NCBI GenBank assembly: GCA_013377005.1
Contig: JACABE010000006.1
Coordinates: 61,827-125,826, forward strand
DNA from: Bacteroidota bacterium
Lineage (GTDB): Bacteria > Bacteroidota > Bacteroidia > Bacteroidales > JACABE01
Direction of reading: 5' to 3'
Length of the DNA stretch: 64,000 nucleotides
The notes under the pieces: model-generated
The model's input: the letters and a program-made list of their open reading frames with translations, nothing else
What the model was told of the DNA's origin: nothing
Database searches by the model: none
Made by a program: the position numbers and the translations under genes
In this document: one piece after another, positions 50,274 to 59,700 of the stretch
Numbering within the stretch: position 1 is the first letter of the stretch
Layout of the letters: every line of letters starts with the position of its first letter

Positions 50274-51310
50274 TATAAAGTTATTAAAAGTTCGACATTA
50301 AACATATTGGCAGTTTCGCTTATTATTAATTTATGATTCTCAGGGTAGATTAATTGAAGTCTTTTTCTTGTGTTTTCTAATCCAATTCCTACACTATCTT
50401 GATTTTTATGCTTAAAAATTCTGTTTTTAGTTTTAAACGAAAAAAGATTTTTTTCAAGCGATATTTCAATTAAAATAGGTGAAACTTCATGTGTGCTAAT
50501 ACCATGTTTGAATGTATTTTCGACAAAAGCAATGAGTAAGAGCGGAGCTATAAAGACTTCGGTAAAAGTTCCTGTCTTTTTATATGTAATCTCCACTGTT
50601 TCAGAAATTCGCATTTTTTGAAGATCAATATAATTATCAATACAATTAATTTCTTTTTCGAGGGGTACTTTGTCGGCTTGGGTTTCGTTTACAATATACC
50701 GCAGCAATTTGGAAAGTTGCATTACTGCAGATGGAGTATCGTCTGATTTTTTGAGTGATAAGGCATAAATAGTATTCAGCACGTTAAATAAAAAGTGAGG
50801 ATTAATCTGTGCTTTAAGATTACTTAGTTCGGTTTGGAGTTTTTCTTTTTCGATTAGTGTTTTTGTTTTTTCCGACTCAAACCATTTATTAATAATTTTT
50901 ATTCCACTGCTGATAATAAATATAAAGAAGAACATTAAAGCAAGCATTCCATTATAAATATGCTTAGGCTCCGGTCCTGACCCAGGCCCGGGTCCGCCAT
51001 GACCTTCAAATTCATGTTGAGGTTTAATAAATTCGGGCAAAACTACAATAATGAAAAATAATGCGACGATTGATAAAAGGTAATAGAGAATCTTACGACG
51101 AGCTAATAGTTTGGGGATTAGTAATTCTGAATTCAGATAATAGAAGCCAATCAATAAAAAATTTGTAAACAGATAGCTTAAATAAAAATAATCGTTGGGT
51201 GTCTGATGGAAATTGTCAGGCGGCTTGGGCGAAAAATAAAAAGGCAAGCTTATAAAGCAAAACCATGCTGTTATATGTATAAATATTTGAATGTATTTTT
51301 GCCGGATCAT
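50273..51310 (-). CDS. LytS-type (His_kinase family) sensor kinase
   Basis: A 345-residue membrane kinase with four predicted helices in the first 145 residues. The loop between helices 3 and 4 is rich in Gly, Pro and His (EGHGGPGPGSGPEPKH, about 102-117). The kinase part has the family-specific AQINPHFLFNVLNTIYAL with His172, and an ATPase domain with IAFVENTFKHG and GIGLENTRKRLQLIYP. It forms a pair with the overlapping LytTR regulator. The His-rich loop may sense metal or pH, but similar loops occur in many Bacteroidota LytS kinases, so this is only a suggestion. Confidence 0.92.
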   Translation of the reverse strand: MIRQKYIQIFIHITAWFCFISLPFYFSPKPPDNFHQTPNDYFYLSYLFTNFLLIGFYYLNSELLIPKLLARRKILYYLLSIVALFFIIVVLPEFIKPQHEFEGHGGPGPGSGPEPKHIYNGMLALMFFFIFIISSGIKIINKWFESEKTKTLIEKEKLQTELSNLKAQINPHFLFNVLNTIYALSLKKSDDTPSAVMQLSKLLRYIVNETQADKVPLEKEINCIDNYIDLQKMRISETVEITYKKTGTFTEVFIAPLLLIAFVENTFKHGISTHEVSPILIEISLEKNLFSFKTKNRIFKHKNQDSVGIGLENTRKRLQLIYPENHKLIISETANMFNVELLITL

Positions 51311-51325
51311 TATTTAATTTTTATT

Positions 51326-51333
51326 CAAAAGTA
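51326..51333 (-). promoter_or_regulatory. Promoter -7 element of the LytS/LytTR operon
   Basis: TACTTTTG on the - strand matches TAnnTTTG, 16 bp before the LytS start codon. It suggests a start separate from the PqqD-like gene upstream. No -33 TTG was found. Confidence 0.35.
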
Positions 51334-51419
51334 ATAAACTTTATTTAAGTATAACCACATGATACTTGTATTGTTTTATCTTTATCATTTCTTATAATGA
51401 ATATCTGAAACTGATATTC

Positions 51420-51668
51420 TTAGTTTTCTGCTTCTACTAATTTAAATTTCCTTAGTAATGCGGTAAACTCATAATAATCTCTTTCGAAAGTATTTTTATC
51501 GGTATCATATTTTGCAAGGACTTCCTGCATAATTTCGTTATACGTTTTTTCGTTTTTGAGCATTTTAAATATTTCTACACCCGATGGATTTAATGTAAAA
51601 AAATCGCCTGTTAATGGATGAAATAGTGAACCAGCCTCGCTGATAGCTACATTTTTATTTATTTTCAT
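51420..51668 (-). CDS. PqqD-like (RiPP recognition element) protein, orphan
   Basis: About 82 residues from the ATG at 51668 (MKINKNVAISEAG). A longer in-frame start at 51725 would run through a 10-bp hairpin and is rejected. The sequence follows the PqqD fold: early strands, HPLTGDFFTLNPSGVEIFKML, a helix with NEIMQEVLAKYD, and a final helix DYYEFTALLRKFKLVE. PqqD-like domains bind leader peptides of ribosomally made, modified peptides and hand them to a radical SAM or other enzyme. No such enzyme or precursor is adjacent; the neighbours are a LytS/LytTR pair downstream and a lipoprotein gene on the other strand. Its partner must lie elsewhere or the fold has another use. Confidence 0.75.
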   Translation of the reverse strand: MKINKNVAISEAGSLFHPLTGDFFTLNPSGVEIFKMLKNEKTYNEIMQEVLAKYDTDKNTFERDYYEFTALLRKFKLVEAEN

Positions 51669-51697
51669 TTGTTTATATTTTTTATTTGATTTAAAAA

Positions 51698-51726
51698 GAT
51701 GACCACTTTTTGCTTTAGTGGTCATC
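51698..51726 (-). terminator. Hairpin with T run in the leader of the PqqD-like gene
   Basis: GATGACCACT (51698-51707) pairs perfectly with AGTGGTCATC (51717-51726). On the - strand the stem is followed by TTTTTAAATC. No gene ends just upstream on that strand, so this terminator-like structure lies about 30 bp before the PqqD-like ATG and could act as an attenuator. Confidence 0.55.
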
Positions 51727-51958
51727 TAAACTACTTAAATTAAAAAACTATTGTAATTGTATCGTCAGCAAACTTACACTCAGTATTTATCAGAAAAAAA
51801 TTAAATAGGTGAATGACCGAAATAAATAGGTAGAAGAAAAGTTTATATATGCTGGTTATTTTTATTATGTTTGTAATCTAATTGCAATTTGAGAGAATTG
51901 CATATAAATTAGGAATGAAAGCAATTGCAGTTATACTGATGTTATGCCATATAATAGA

Positions 51959-52528
51959 ATGAAACATTTAATCTACATATTATTTATTTTCTTTTTGAGT
52001 TGTCAAAACAGAAATAGTGATAAAATATTAGCAAAACAGTCAATAGATAATCAAAATATTGAACATGTTAGAGATACATTTTTAATTGGAGACATAAATA
52101 ATGATAAAAAACAGGATACTGCATTTATATCATATGACTTGATAATAAGAAAAGACTCGATGCAAGAGAATTATTGTGCAAATAAAGAGTGCAATATGAT
52201 TATTAAATTTGCAAATAACATTCCTGAACTTGAAATTAATCAGTCTATTGGGATATACATAGAGAAAATAAAAGATTTAAATAAAGATAAAGCAAATGAG
52301 ATAATGATATTTTCAAGATGGACAGAAGGCTGGTGGGAGGATATTTATATTTACTCTTTTAGAAACAATAATTGGATTGAATTAGCTCAAACTAATGCAT
52401 TTTTAGCCGATGACAAAGATTGGAAAAATAGAGTTGTAAAGTTAAATTCTCAATATTATTTGATAGGAGATGATAAATGGAATGACAGTACAGGTATTAG
52501 GAGCTTGAAAGTGAAAATTAGAAATTAA
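51959..52528 (+). CDS. Lipoprotein with FG-GAP/VCBS-like segment
   Basis: About 189 residues from the ATG at 51959, which gives a clean lipoprotein signal (MKHLIYILFIFFLSC, Cys15); an ATG five codons earlier weakens it. The mature part has GDINNDKKQDTAFISYDL and KDLNKDKANEIMIFSRW, acidic D-x-N-x-D-x-x-x-D loops reminiscent of FG-GAP/VCBS repeats that bind calcium. Proteins of this shape are common outer-membrane lipoproteins of unknown function in Bacteroidota. No operon partner is seen. Confidence 0.7.
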   Translation: MKHLIYILFIFFLSCQNRNSDKILAKQSIDNQNIEHVRDTFLIGDINNDKKQDTAFISYDLIIRKDSMQENYCANKECNMIIKFANNIPELEINQSIGIYIEKIKDLNKDKANEIMIFSRWTEGWWEDIYIYSFRNNNWIELAQTNAFLADDKDWKNRVVKLNSQYYLIGDDKWNDSTGIRSLKVKIRN

Positions 52529-52606
52529 CAGGGCATAATAACAGTACCTTGCTCAATCGGAGTTTAATAATATAAATACAAAAACAAAAACAGCTTATTT
52601 CCCCAC

Positions 52607-53302
52607 CTATAACCCTTTTTCTTTTTTATTATCATGCCTATAATTGGCTACGATACTTTGATTAAAAAATATTTTAAGCTTAGCGGGCTTTCCTTTATAT
52701 ACTGCCACAATTGCTATTAAATTGGTATACGCCTGTTCGTTCATTTGTTTAAGGCAATCTTTCCATAAAGCACGTTTGTTTTTGGTTTCGCTTTTCTTTT
52801 GTATTTGTATGCTGCGGGCATTATTATAATCGAGGCGTATTTGCTTTAGTTCGTCGCATTTGGCAGTACTCATTTCGGCTTGATGATTTTCAAACGCAGC
52901 TATATACTGAGCCATTACTTCATCAATAGATTTCTTTTTAATGTTGTAAAACGCTTTTGTGCCATGGGGATAAAATTCCAGATAAGTTGCCGAACGTTTC
53001 TTAAATTTATCGCGAATGCCTGCTTCAAAATCTATGGCTTTGTCAACAAATAGCTGAATATATCCGTTTACAATACTGGTTTTCGACTTTTGCTCGGCCA
53101 CGTTCACAGCTGTATCCATCAGGCTTTGTTCCAAAGCTTCGTAAGCCTCTATGGTAGGCTGCACCAATGCCGAAAAAGGAGCACCTTCGCTTACTTGTTG
53201 TATAAGTGCATTTTTATGTTCGCTATAAAATTTTAATATTTTTTCTTTGCTCGCTTCAATGTAATCGAACGGATTAACAAAAAACAATTTAAGTTGACGC
53301 AT
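52607..53302 (-). CDS. Uncharacterised FYPHG-family protein (short form)
   Basis: A 231-residue, mostly helical, charged protein without signal peptide or membrane segment. It matches the N-terminal 225 residues of the protein at 11763-12740: FYPHG at residues 110-114 in both, LWK around W180 against W185, and SIVANYRHDNKK against SLLRFRHHKTDD near the end. It lacks the C-terminal beta domain of the longer copy and ends in KKEKGL. It opens with LKLFFVNPFDYIEASKEKI. The upstream region is long and AT-rich, as for the other copy. No named family is recognised; the helices suggest a scaffold or protein-binding role, but this is speculation. Confidence 0.72.
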   Translation of the reverse strand: MRQLKLFFVNPFDYIEASKEKILKFYSEHKNALIQQVSEGAPFSALVQPTIEAYEALEQSLMDTAVNVAEQKSKTSIVNGYIQLFVDKAIDFEAGIRDKFKKRSATYLEFYPHGTKAFYNIKKKSIDEVMAQYIAAFENHQAEMSTAKCDELKQIRLDYNNARSIQIQKKSETKNKRALWKDCLKQMNEQAYTNLIAIVAVYKGKPAKLKIFFNQSIVANYRHDNKKEKGL

Positions 53303-53470
53303 GGCTATAATATATTGGGTTAAATAATACTTACATTCATATTTCTGAGTGCATTAAACGCGTGATGTATCACTAAAAACATTCACACATCGTCTATATT
53401 TTCAAAATCTATCTATCATCAAATAAATAGTAACGCATAAAATACTATTTTTATTATAAGCTGTATATAT

Positions 53471-53526
53471 AAATAGTATAAAAGCAAATGTTTTATTAAC
53501 TACTATAATATTAAATAGTATAAAAG
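53471..53526. repeat. Two direct copies of AAATAGTATAAAAG, 42 bp apart
   Basis: Exact 14-mers at 53471-53484 and 53513-53526, with similar following bases (CAAATGTTTT and TAAAAACATTT). They lie in the upstream region of the - strand FYPHG gene. Confidence 0.5.
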
Positions 53527-53786
53527 TAAAAACATTTATACAATCAGATAATACAAAATTATATAAAATAAAAATATAATATATATCTGCATACAAAATA
53601 TCTAATAAAATTGTTGCATAATCACTATCTGCAATTACGGGAATAATAAAAGTAAATATTTCCTATCAATCTATCTTGTTATGAACCCATCATTAGGCTA
53701 AAGGATGGCATCGTATATTTTGTGCATCAATATCCATCTTTGCAGCTAAAGCCTTCAGAAGTTTATACTGTATAAAAACGATAATA

Positions 53787-53818
53787 TAATGACGCGTAAA
53801 AAAGATTTCATATATTTG
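53787..53818 (+). promoter_or_regulatory. Promoter-like 32-bp module, copy 1
   Basis: TAATGACGCGTAAAAAAG (53787-53804) followed by ATTTCAT and TATATTTG (53811-53818), which fits TAnnTTTG. The same 32 bp recur at 55735-55766 with one mismatch. It lies about 70 bp before the gene at 53887. The conserved GACGCGT core upstream of the -7 box suggests a shared regulator site. Confidence 0.5.
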
Positions 53819-53886
53819 TGGGGGGAAAAATATGGGTGGGACATATTTATATATTGTAGATTATTGTAAAGCTAAATAAAGAAAAA

Positions 53887-54354
53887 ATGAATGATGCATA
53901 CATAGATTTTCTTGACTTCTCGTTGAAAAAGTTGAATGAAGTTTATCCAAACGGTAAACAAATAAGTACGCTTGCAAGTGAATATAAACACGAAACTGGA
54001 ATTTTGATTAATAATAAAGAACAGATTCATTTTTTAGAACTGTATAACTACAAGCATTTATGTCAACTTGGAACTTCTTGGGTGTATAAAATATCTCCAG
54101 AAACTAAAAAGATTGTGGATAGATATGGTAGTTATTCTGCATATATTAAAGAATTAGCCACTGAAAGTTTGAAAAATGAAAACGAAGACAATGAATTTAA
54201 GAAACTTCAAATAGAAAACTTAAATCTACAAAACCAACTTATTTCATTACAAACCAAACAACAAAGACGATATATTTTATATTCAATAATTAGTTTTACT
54301 TTGGGACTTTTAGCAGCATACTTGAAAGAAATTTTGCAATTATTTATCCAGTAA
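53887..54354 (+). CDS. Hypothetical protein with wHTH-like start, coiled coil and C-terminal membrane helix
   Basis: A 155-residue protein of no named family. Residues 1-85 look like a small winged-helix-type fold (DFLDFSLKKLNEVYPNGKQI, then WVYKISPETKKIVDRYGSY). Residues 90-125 form a coiled coil (KKLQIENLNLQNQLISLQTK), and 128-150 are a membrane helix. It is probably anchored by its C-terminus with the fold facing the cytosol. Such layouts are frequent in mobile or accessory regions of Bacteroidota, but nothing in the sequence shows a function. It is followed after 32 bp by the vWA-like secreted protein, likely in one transcript from the 53787 promoter module. Confidence 0.65.
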   Translation: MNDAYIDFLDFSLKKLNEVYPNGKQISTLASEYKHETGILINNKEQIHFLELYNYKHLCQLGTSWVYKISPETKKIVDRYGSYSAYIKELATESLKNENEDNEFKKLQIENLNLQNQLISLQTKQQRRYILYSIISFTLGLLAAYLKEILQLFIQ

Positions 54355-54386
54355 ATTTCATACAACCAAAAATAAGGCATCTATAA

Positions 54387-55673
54387 ATGAAAGCGAAAAC
54401 ACTTCTTTTACTATTCTTGCTATCAGAAACATTCTGTTTCAGCCAACATAAAATGTTTAGCAACGCTGTTATATCATCGCCCAAAGCACATACTTCCTAT
54501 TTCGATAGTATATTTCCTATTACCGAAATAAATGAATTCAAAAAAGACATACAGCAATCTGCCGTATTACTCAAAAACGGATATGCCGAAGCAGAAATAA
54601 TTAATAAATCAGACTGGTTGCTGATAGCACCTAAAGTTAAAGCAAAAGAAATAAAGTTTATATTTACCAAATACCCTGCAAAAAAAGAATTATGGCTAAC
54701 CGATTATTATAAGCTCTTAGGAGCAAGATTAAAGAAACTATTTGAAACCGATAGCAATTTAAACAGCAACTTAATTAAATGGTCCATAATTCTGCAAACC
54801 GATTGCAAAACCGAACCCAAAGCCCGCTTGTTATTTCATGGAATAGAAATAATTTACGAACAAATAAAAAGCGATACTCTACATAAAAAGTTATATAAAC
54901 CGTTGGAAGTTACCTACGATTCAACAAATGTTATAAAAACAGCAGAACAGAAAGTAGAACATTTTATTAAAACGAATACCAAGATAAAAGATACATCAAT
55001 AATGATGATATTCAACAAACATCCCGAATGGAAAAATTCGTTGGTAGTTATCGATTTTACGGGCAGCATGTATCAATATGGCGGACAAGTATTATTAAAC
55101 CACATCTTAAACTTAAAAAAATCAGGCATTAAATATTTTGTATTCTTTAATGATGGTGATGGAAGAAAATATAAGATAATTGGCAAAACAGGCGGCATTT
55201 ATTGCGTTACTGCCAATGATATAGAAAACCTGCCCAACCTCTTGAATAAAGTTAAATACATGGGTAACGGAGGCGAAAAAGAAGAGAATAATATCGAAGC
55301 CATTATAAAAGGCATGCATAAATTCCCCGATTTTACTGAGATTATATTAATTGCAGACAACAATAGCTGTATGAGAGATTATTGTTTAATCGAAAAAATA
55401 AAAAGGCCCGTTAAAGTTATTGCTTGCCGTGTGCGAAAAACAATTAATCCGCAATATATCAACCTGGCATATCACACAGGCGGTTCTGTTATTACCGCTA
55501 ACGAAGAAATCAATAATTTAGATAGTTTCAAAGCCGATAATCAATTAATAATAAACAATACGGTATATCGCTATAATACAAGCAAAGATAGATTTGAATA
55601 TAAAAACAAATTAAGATACCGTTTTCATCAAAATTGCAATAGATTTTACAAGAAGCAATGCGAATGTGATTAA
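54387..55673 (+). CDS. Secreted von Willebrand factor A-like protein
   Basis: A 428-residue protein with a signal peptide (MKAKTLLLLFLLSETFCFSQ) and no T9SS tail. Residues about 205-395 look like a vWA domain. The metal-site motif LVVIDFTGSMYQYGG (D-x-T-G-S) replaces the usual D-x-S-x-S, with a later GGEKEENNIEAIIKG segment, ILIADNNSCMRD and the closing strand KVIACRV. Helix-rich residues 50-200 of unknown type precede it. The C-terminus is Cys-rich and basic (NCNRFYKKQCECD). vWA proteins bind partner proteins through a divalent metal. The partner is unknown; it may work with the membrane protein encoded just upstream. Confidence 0.68.
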   Translation: MKAKTLLLLFLLSETFCFSQHKMFSNAVISSPKAHTSYFDSIFPITEINEFKKDIQQSAVLLKNGYAEAEIINKSDWLLIAPKVKAKEIKFIFTKYPAKKELWLTDYYKLLGARLKKLFETDSNLNSNLIKWSIILQTDCKTEPKARLLFHGIEIIYEQIKSDTLHKKLYKPLEVTYDSTNVIKTAEQKVEHFIKTNTKIKDTSIMMIFNKHPEWKNSLVVIDFTGSMYQYGGQVLLNHILNLKKSGIKYFVFFNDGDGRKYKIIGKTGGIYCVTANDIENLPNLLNKVKYMGNGGEKEENNIEAIIKGMHKFPDFTEIILIADNNSCMRDYCLIEKIKRPVKVIACRVRKTINPQYINLAYHTGGSVITANEEINNLDSFKADNQLIINNTVYRYNTSKDRFEYKNKLRYRFHQNCNRFYKKQCECD

Positions 55674-55734
55674 GGGTTATAGAATTTATCTTTAAGCCAT
55701 ACCCTGATATGTGAACAAGCTTAAGGCGAAAATT

Positions 55735-55766
55735 TAATGACGCGTAAAAAAGATTTCATTTATTTG
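55735..55766 (+). promoter_or_regulatory. Promoter-like 32-bp module, copy 2
   Basis: Repeats 53787-53818 with a single mismatch, which turns TATATTTG into TTTATTTG. It lies about 170 bp before the lipoprotein gene at 55939. Both copies sit upstream of small accessory genes on the + strand. Confidence 0.5.
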
Positions 55767-55938
55767 TAGACAAATAAATTTATACGAGTTATAAGTAAGC
55801 GATAAAAGAAGAATCAAAACTGCATTACAAATAAAAAAATCATTCCGTACAATTTATTATGCGTTTTTTCGTTAAAAGAACTATTAAACAGAAGCTATGC
55901 AATAAATCTACTTTTTATTAACCCTTAAATCTAATTTT

Positions 55939-56580
55939 ATGAAAAAAAGTATTTTAATTATTAGCATTGGTATCATTTTTTTTACTTCCTGTCGTAAAGA
56001 AAATTCTATATCAACACCACCACCGGTTACAACAAATGAATCAGTTTTGGATTATTTCCCATTAAAAGCAGGCAATTATTGGGTTTACAAACAGTCTGAA
56101 ATTGATAGTTCAGGAAATAATATCATTACTACATATCCAAATGATTCAATTGTAGTAAAAAATGATACTTTAATCAATAATTTGACCTACCACACTGTCA
56201 GTGAATATAATTTTTTGGGTATGTCATACCCACGTAACCAATACCTTAGAGATTCTGGTAATTTTATTGTTAACGAAAAAGGTGAAATTATTTTTAGTAT
56301 TAATTCGGGTTTTATACATACACAGCTCCTGTCATCAGATACTATTGCATATGTTAATTATTCATTCATTAACCAAACGTCAAATATAACAGTCCCACTA
56401 GGAGTTTATAGTTGTGTTGATTTCAGAGGAGAAATATATAGGAAAATGGACAATTATAATAGAGCATATTTATCACATAATTATTATAATAAAGGGATTG
56501 GAAGTGTTAGGAAAATAGAAAGATATATTATTTCGCTTGGACAAATTGATTTGCAATTAATAAGTTATCACGTACAATAA
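55939..56580 (+). CDS. Lipoprotein of unknown function
   Basis: A 213-residue protein with a lipoprotein signal (MKKSILIISIGIIFFTSC, Cys18), then a short Pro/Thr linker. The beta-rich mature part begins LDYFPLKAGNYWVYKQSEID. The phrase LKAGNYWVYK is typical of a family of Bacteroidota lipoproteins with a lipocalin- or SRPBCC-like beta fold and no known activity. A strong hairpin terminator follows. The gene appears monocistronic, perhaps driven from the 55735 module. Confidence 0.7.
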   Translation: MKKSILIISIGIIFFTSCRKENSISTPPPVTTNESVLDYFPLKAGNYWVYKQSEIDSSGNNIITTYPNDSIVVKNDTLINNLTYHTVSEYNFLGMSYPRNQYLRDSGNFIVNEKGEIIFSINSGFIHTQLLSSDTIAYVNYSFINQTSNITVPLGVYSCVDFRGEIYRKMDNYNRAYLSHNYYNKGIGSVRKIERYIISLGQIDLQLISYHVQ

Positions 56581-56585
56581 TTTAT

Positions 56586-56627
56586 AATATATGCAGTCAG
56601 ACAAAAAAACTGTTGACTGCATATATT
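56586..56627. terminator. Strong hairpin terminator between convergent genes
   Basis: AATATATGCAGTCA (56586-56599) pairs perfectly with TGACTGCATATATT (56614-56627), a 14-bp stem with a 14-nt loop. It lies between the + strand lipoprotein gene and the - strand icmF, so it could serve the lipoprotein gene and perhaps both. Confidence 0.65.
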
Positions 56628-56755
56628 ACTTTCAATCTGATTCTTTCAACTGTAATTATCTACAATACTTTGATTGAAAATTCCGGCAGTCTTGTTTTAT
56701 ACCAGACAGGTTTAAACCTAAAACCCATGAGTATCTGATAAAAGTCTTAACAGTC

Positions 56756-59700
56756 TTACATATTTCTTCTGTACTGTCCGCCTACTTCAAACAATGCCAT
56801 GGTAATTTGCCCCAAAGAGCAATACTTAGTTACTTCCATCAATGTTTTAAAGATGTTTTTGTTTTTCATAGCATCTTCGCGTAGTATCTGCAGCATGTTG
56901 TCAAGCTTGTCTGCATTCATTTTATGAAGGTTTTCAAGCATTCCTATCTGGTATTGCTTTTCGGTTTCAGTAGCTCTGATTACTTCACCCGGAATAACCG
57001 TTGGCGAGCCTTTCGACGACAAAAAAGTATTTACACCCATAATCGGTAGTTCGCCAGTATGTTTCATCGTTTCATAATACAGCGATTCTTCCTGAATTTT
57101 ACCCCGTTGATACATCGTTTCCATGGCACCCAGTACACCACCCCGTTCGGTAATGCGGTCGAATTCTGCCATTACAGCTTCTTCCACCAAATCGGTAAGT
57201 TCTTCAATAATAAATGCACCTTGCAAAGGATTTTGGTTTTTGGTAAGCCCCAATTCATGATTAATAATCATTTGTATGGCAATAGCCCTGCGTACCGATT
57301 CTTCGGTAGGAGTGGTAATGGCTTCGTCGTAAGCATTAGTATGTAATGAATTGCAATTGTCGTAAATGGCATACAAAGCCTGCAAAGTAGTGCGAATATC
57401 ATTAAAATCAATTTCCTGCGAATGTAAGGAACGACCCGAGGTCTGAATATGATATTTCAATTGTTGGGAACGGGCATCGGCACCATATTTCAGTTTCATT
57501 GCTTTCGACCAAATCTTGCGGGCTACACGTCCGATGACCGAAAACTCAGGATCTATACCATTTGAGAAAAAGAAAGATAAATTCTGTCCAAACTTATTAA
57601 TATCCATTCCTCGGCTCAGATAATACTCTACATAAGTAAAGCCGTTAGCCAACGTAAAAGCCAATTGCGAAATAGGATTGGCACCAGCTTCAGCAATATG
57701 ATAACCCGAAATAGAAACCGAGTAGAAATTGCGAACATCGTTTGTAATAAAATAATCCTGCACATCGCCCATCAGTTTCAATGAGAAATCTGTGGAATAA
57801 ATACAGGTATTCTGTGCCTGATCTTCTTTCAGGATATCAGCCTGAACGGTTCCCCTAACAGTGGATAGGGTAGTGGTTTTTATTTTCTGATATATTTCAT
57901 GCGGCAATACCTGATCGCCTGTAATTCCAAGCAGCATTAAGCCCAATCCATCATTACCTTCGGGTATCTTATCTTGATAAACGGGTCTTTTTATTCCTTT
58001 TTGTTTAAATATTTTTGCAATTTTTTTCTCGGTTTCTTCCACCAAACCGTTTTCACGGATATAAATTTCGCATTGCTGATCAATGGCAGTATTCATAAAA
58101 AATCCAACCAAAATAGGAGCAGGGCCATTAATTGTCATCGAAACAGAAGTTTTAGCATCCGACAGATTAAAACCGGAATACAATTTTTTCATATCATCCA
58201 GACAACAGATAGAAACACCCGAATTGCCGATTTTCCCATAAATATCAGGTCTGATATCGGGATTCTCGCCATAAAGTGTTACTGAATCAAAAGCCGTTGA
58301 TAATCTTTTGGCCGGCATCCCTCGTGAAACGTAATGGAATCGTTTATTTGTTCTTTCAGGTCCACCTTCTCCGGCAAACATACGCGTTGGGTCTTCACCT
58401 TCACGTTTAAAAGGAAAAACTCCGGCAGTAAAAGGAAATTCACCTGGTAAGTTTTCCTGCAAATTCCATTTTAATATGTCTCCCCAACCTTCGTATTTAG
58501 GCAAACTTATCTTTGGTATTTTCAAATGTGATAAGGATTCAGTATAGGTTTTAACCTTAATTTCCTTATCTCTTACTTTATAAACAAAGAAATCTTGTTG
58601 ATAAGCTTTTAGTTTTTCATTCCAGGTTTCAATCAGTTTTTTATTACGTACATCCAGTTCAGTTTCTCTTTGTTTGTAGAGATTTTCAAGTTCTTTAATC
58701 AGTTCTTTGCTACCGTTTACCAATTTTAAGGCAGTGATGGTTTTTTTAAAACTATAAAGATTCTGAGCAACTTCGCCCTGTTGTATAACCCATTTATTAT
58801 AATTTCTGATAACATCTGTTATTTCGGAAAGATAGCGGTTTCTTTTGGGTGGGATGATTTGTATTTTTTCCGATGTTCCTTCCAGATGGGTATTTACTTC
58901 ATGCAGTAATACTCCTGTTTTTTCCTCAATTTTTTTAATTAAAACAGTATAAAATTCATTTACGCCTGGATCGTTAAATTGTGATGCAATAGTTCCGAAA
59001 ACTGGAAATTCCTCAAGTTTTGAACCAAATAAAAGATGATTACGGCCATATTGTTTTTTCACATCACGCAACGCATCCAAAGCTCCTCTTTTATCGAATT
59101 TATTAATAGCTATAATATCGGCATAATCAAGCATATCAATTTTTTCCAACTGTGAAGCTGCTCCATATTCGGGAGTCATTACATAGAGATAAATATCGCT
59201 GTGGTCAACTATTTCGGTATCTGATTGTCCGATGCCTGAAGTTTCTAGAATGATAAGATCGAAATTAGCAGCTTTTACAATGGTAAGAGCATCCTGAACA
59301 TATTTTGATAAAGCCAGATTTGATTGTCGGGTTGCCAAAGAACGCATATAAACCCTTGGATTATTGATGGCATTCATTCTTATTCTGTCACCCAATAATG
59401 CTCCACCTGTTTTTCTTTTGGAAGGATCTACAGAGATGATAGCCATTGTTTTATCGGGACATGAAACCAGAAATCTACGTACAATTTCATCAATCAATGA
59501 TGATTTTCCTGATCCGCCAGTACCGGTTATTCCTAAAACCGGAGCTTTATTTAAAATAGCAATATCATAAAGTTTTTTTGTTATATCTTTGGTCTTTTCA
59601 GGTACATTTTCACAAGCAGATATTAAATTGGCAATTTGTTTGAAATCAGTATTTAAAACTTTTTGCAAATCAAAAGTTTTTTTAATTGCATTATCGGTTG

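Larger units (their letters stand above)
53303..53886. other. AT-rich non-coding region with short direct repeats
   Basis: About 580 bp without a gene. AAATAGTATAAAAG occurs at 53471-53484 and 53513-53526 (42 bp apart). Next to the + strand gene at 53887 is a promoter-like module repeated 1.95 kb downstream (53787-53818 and 55735-55766). Confidence 0.55.

Noticed and set aside
51669..51725. Longer start of the PqqD-like protein.
   Set aside because: The added codons run through a perfect 10-bp hairpin and do not extend the PqqD fold.
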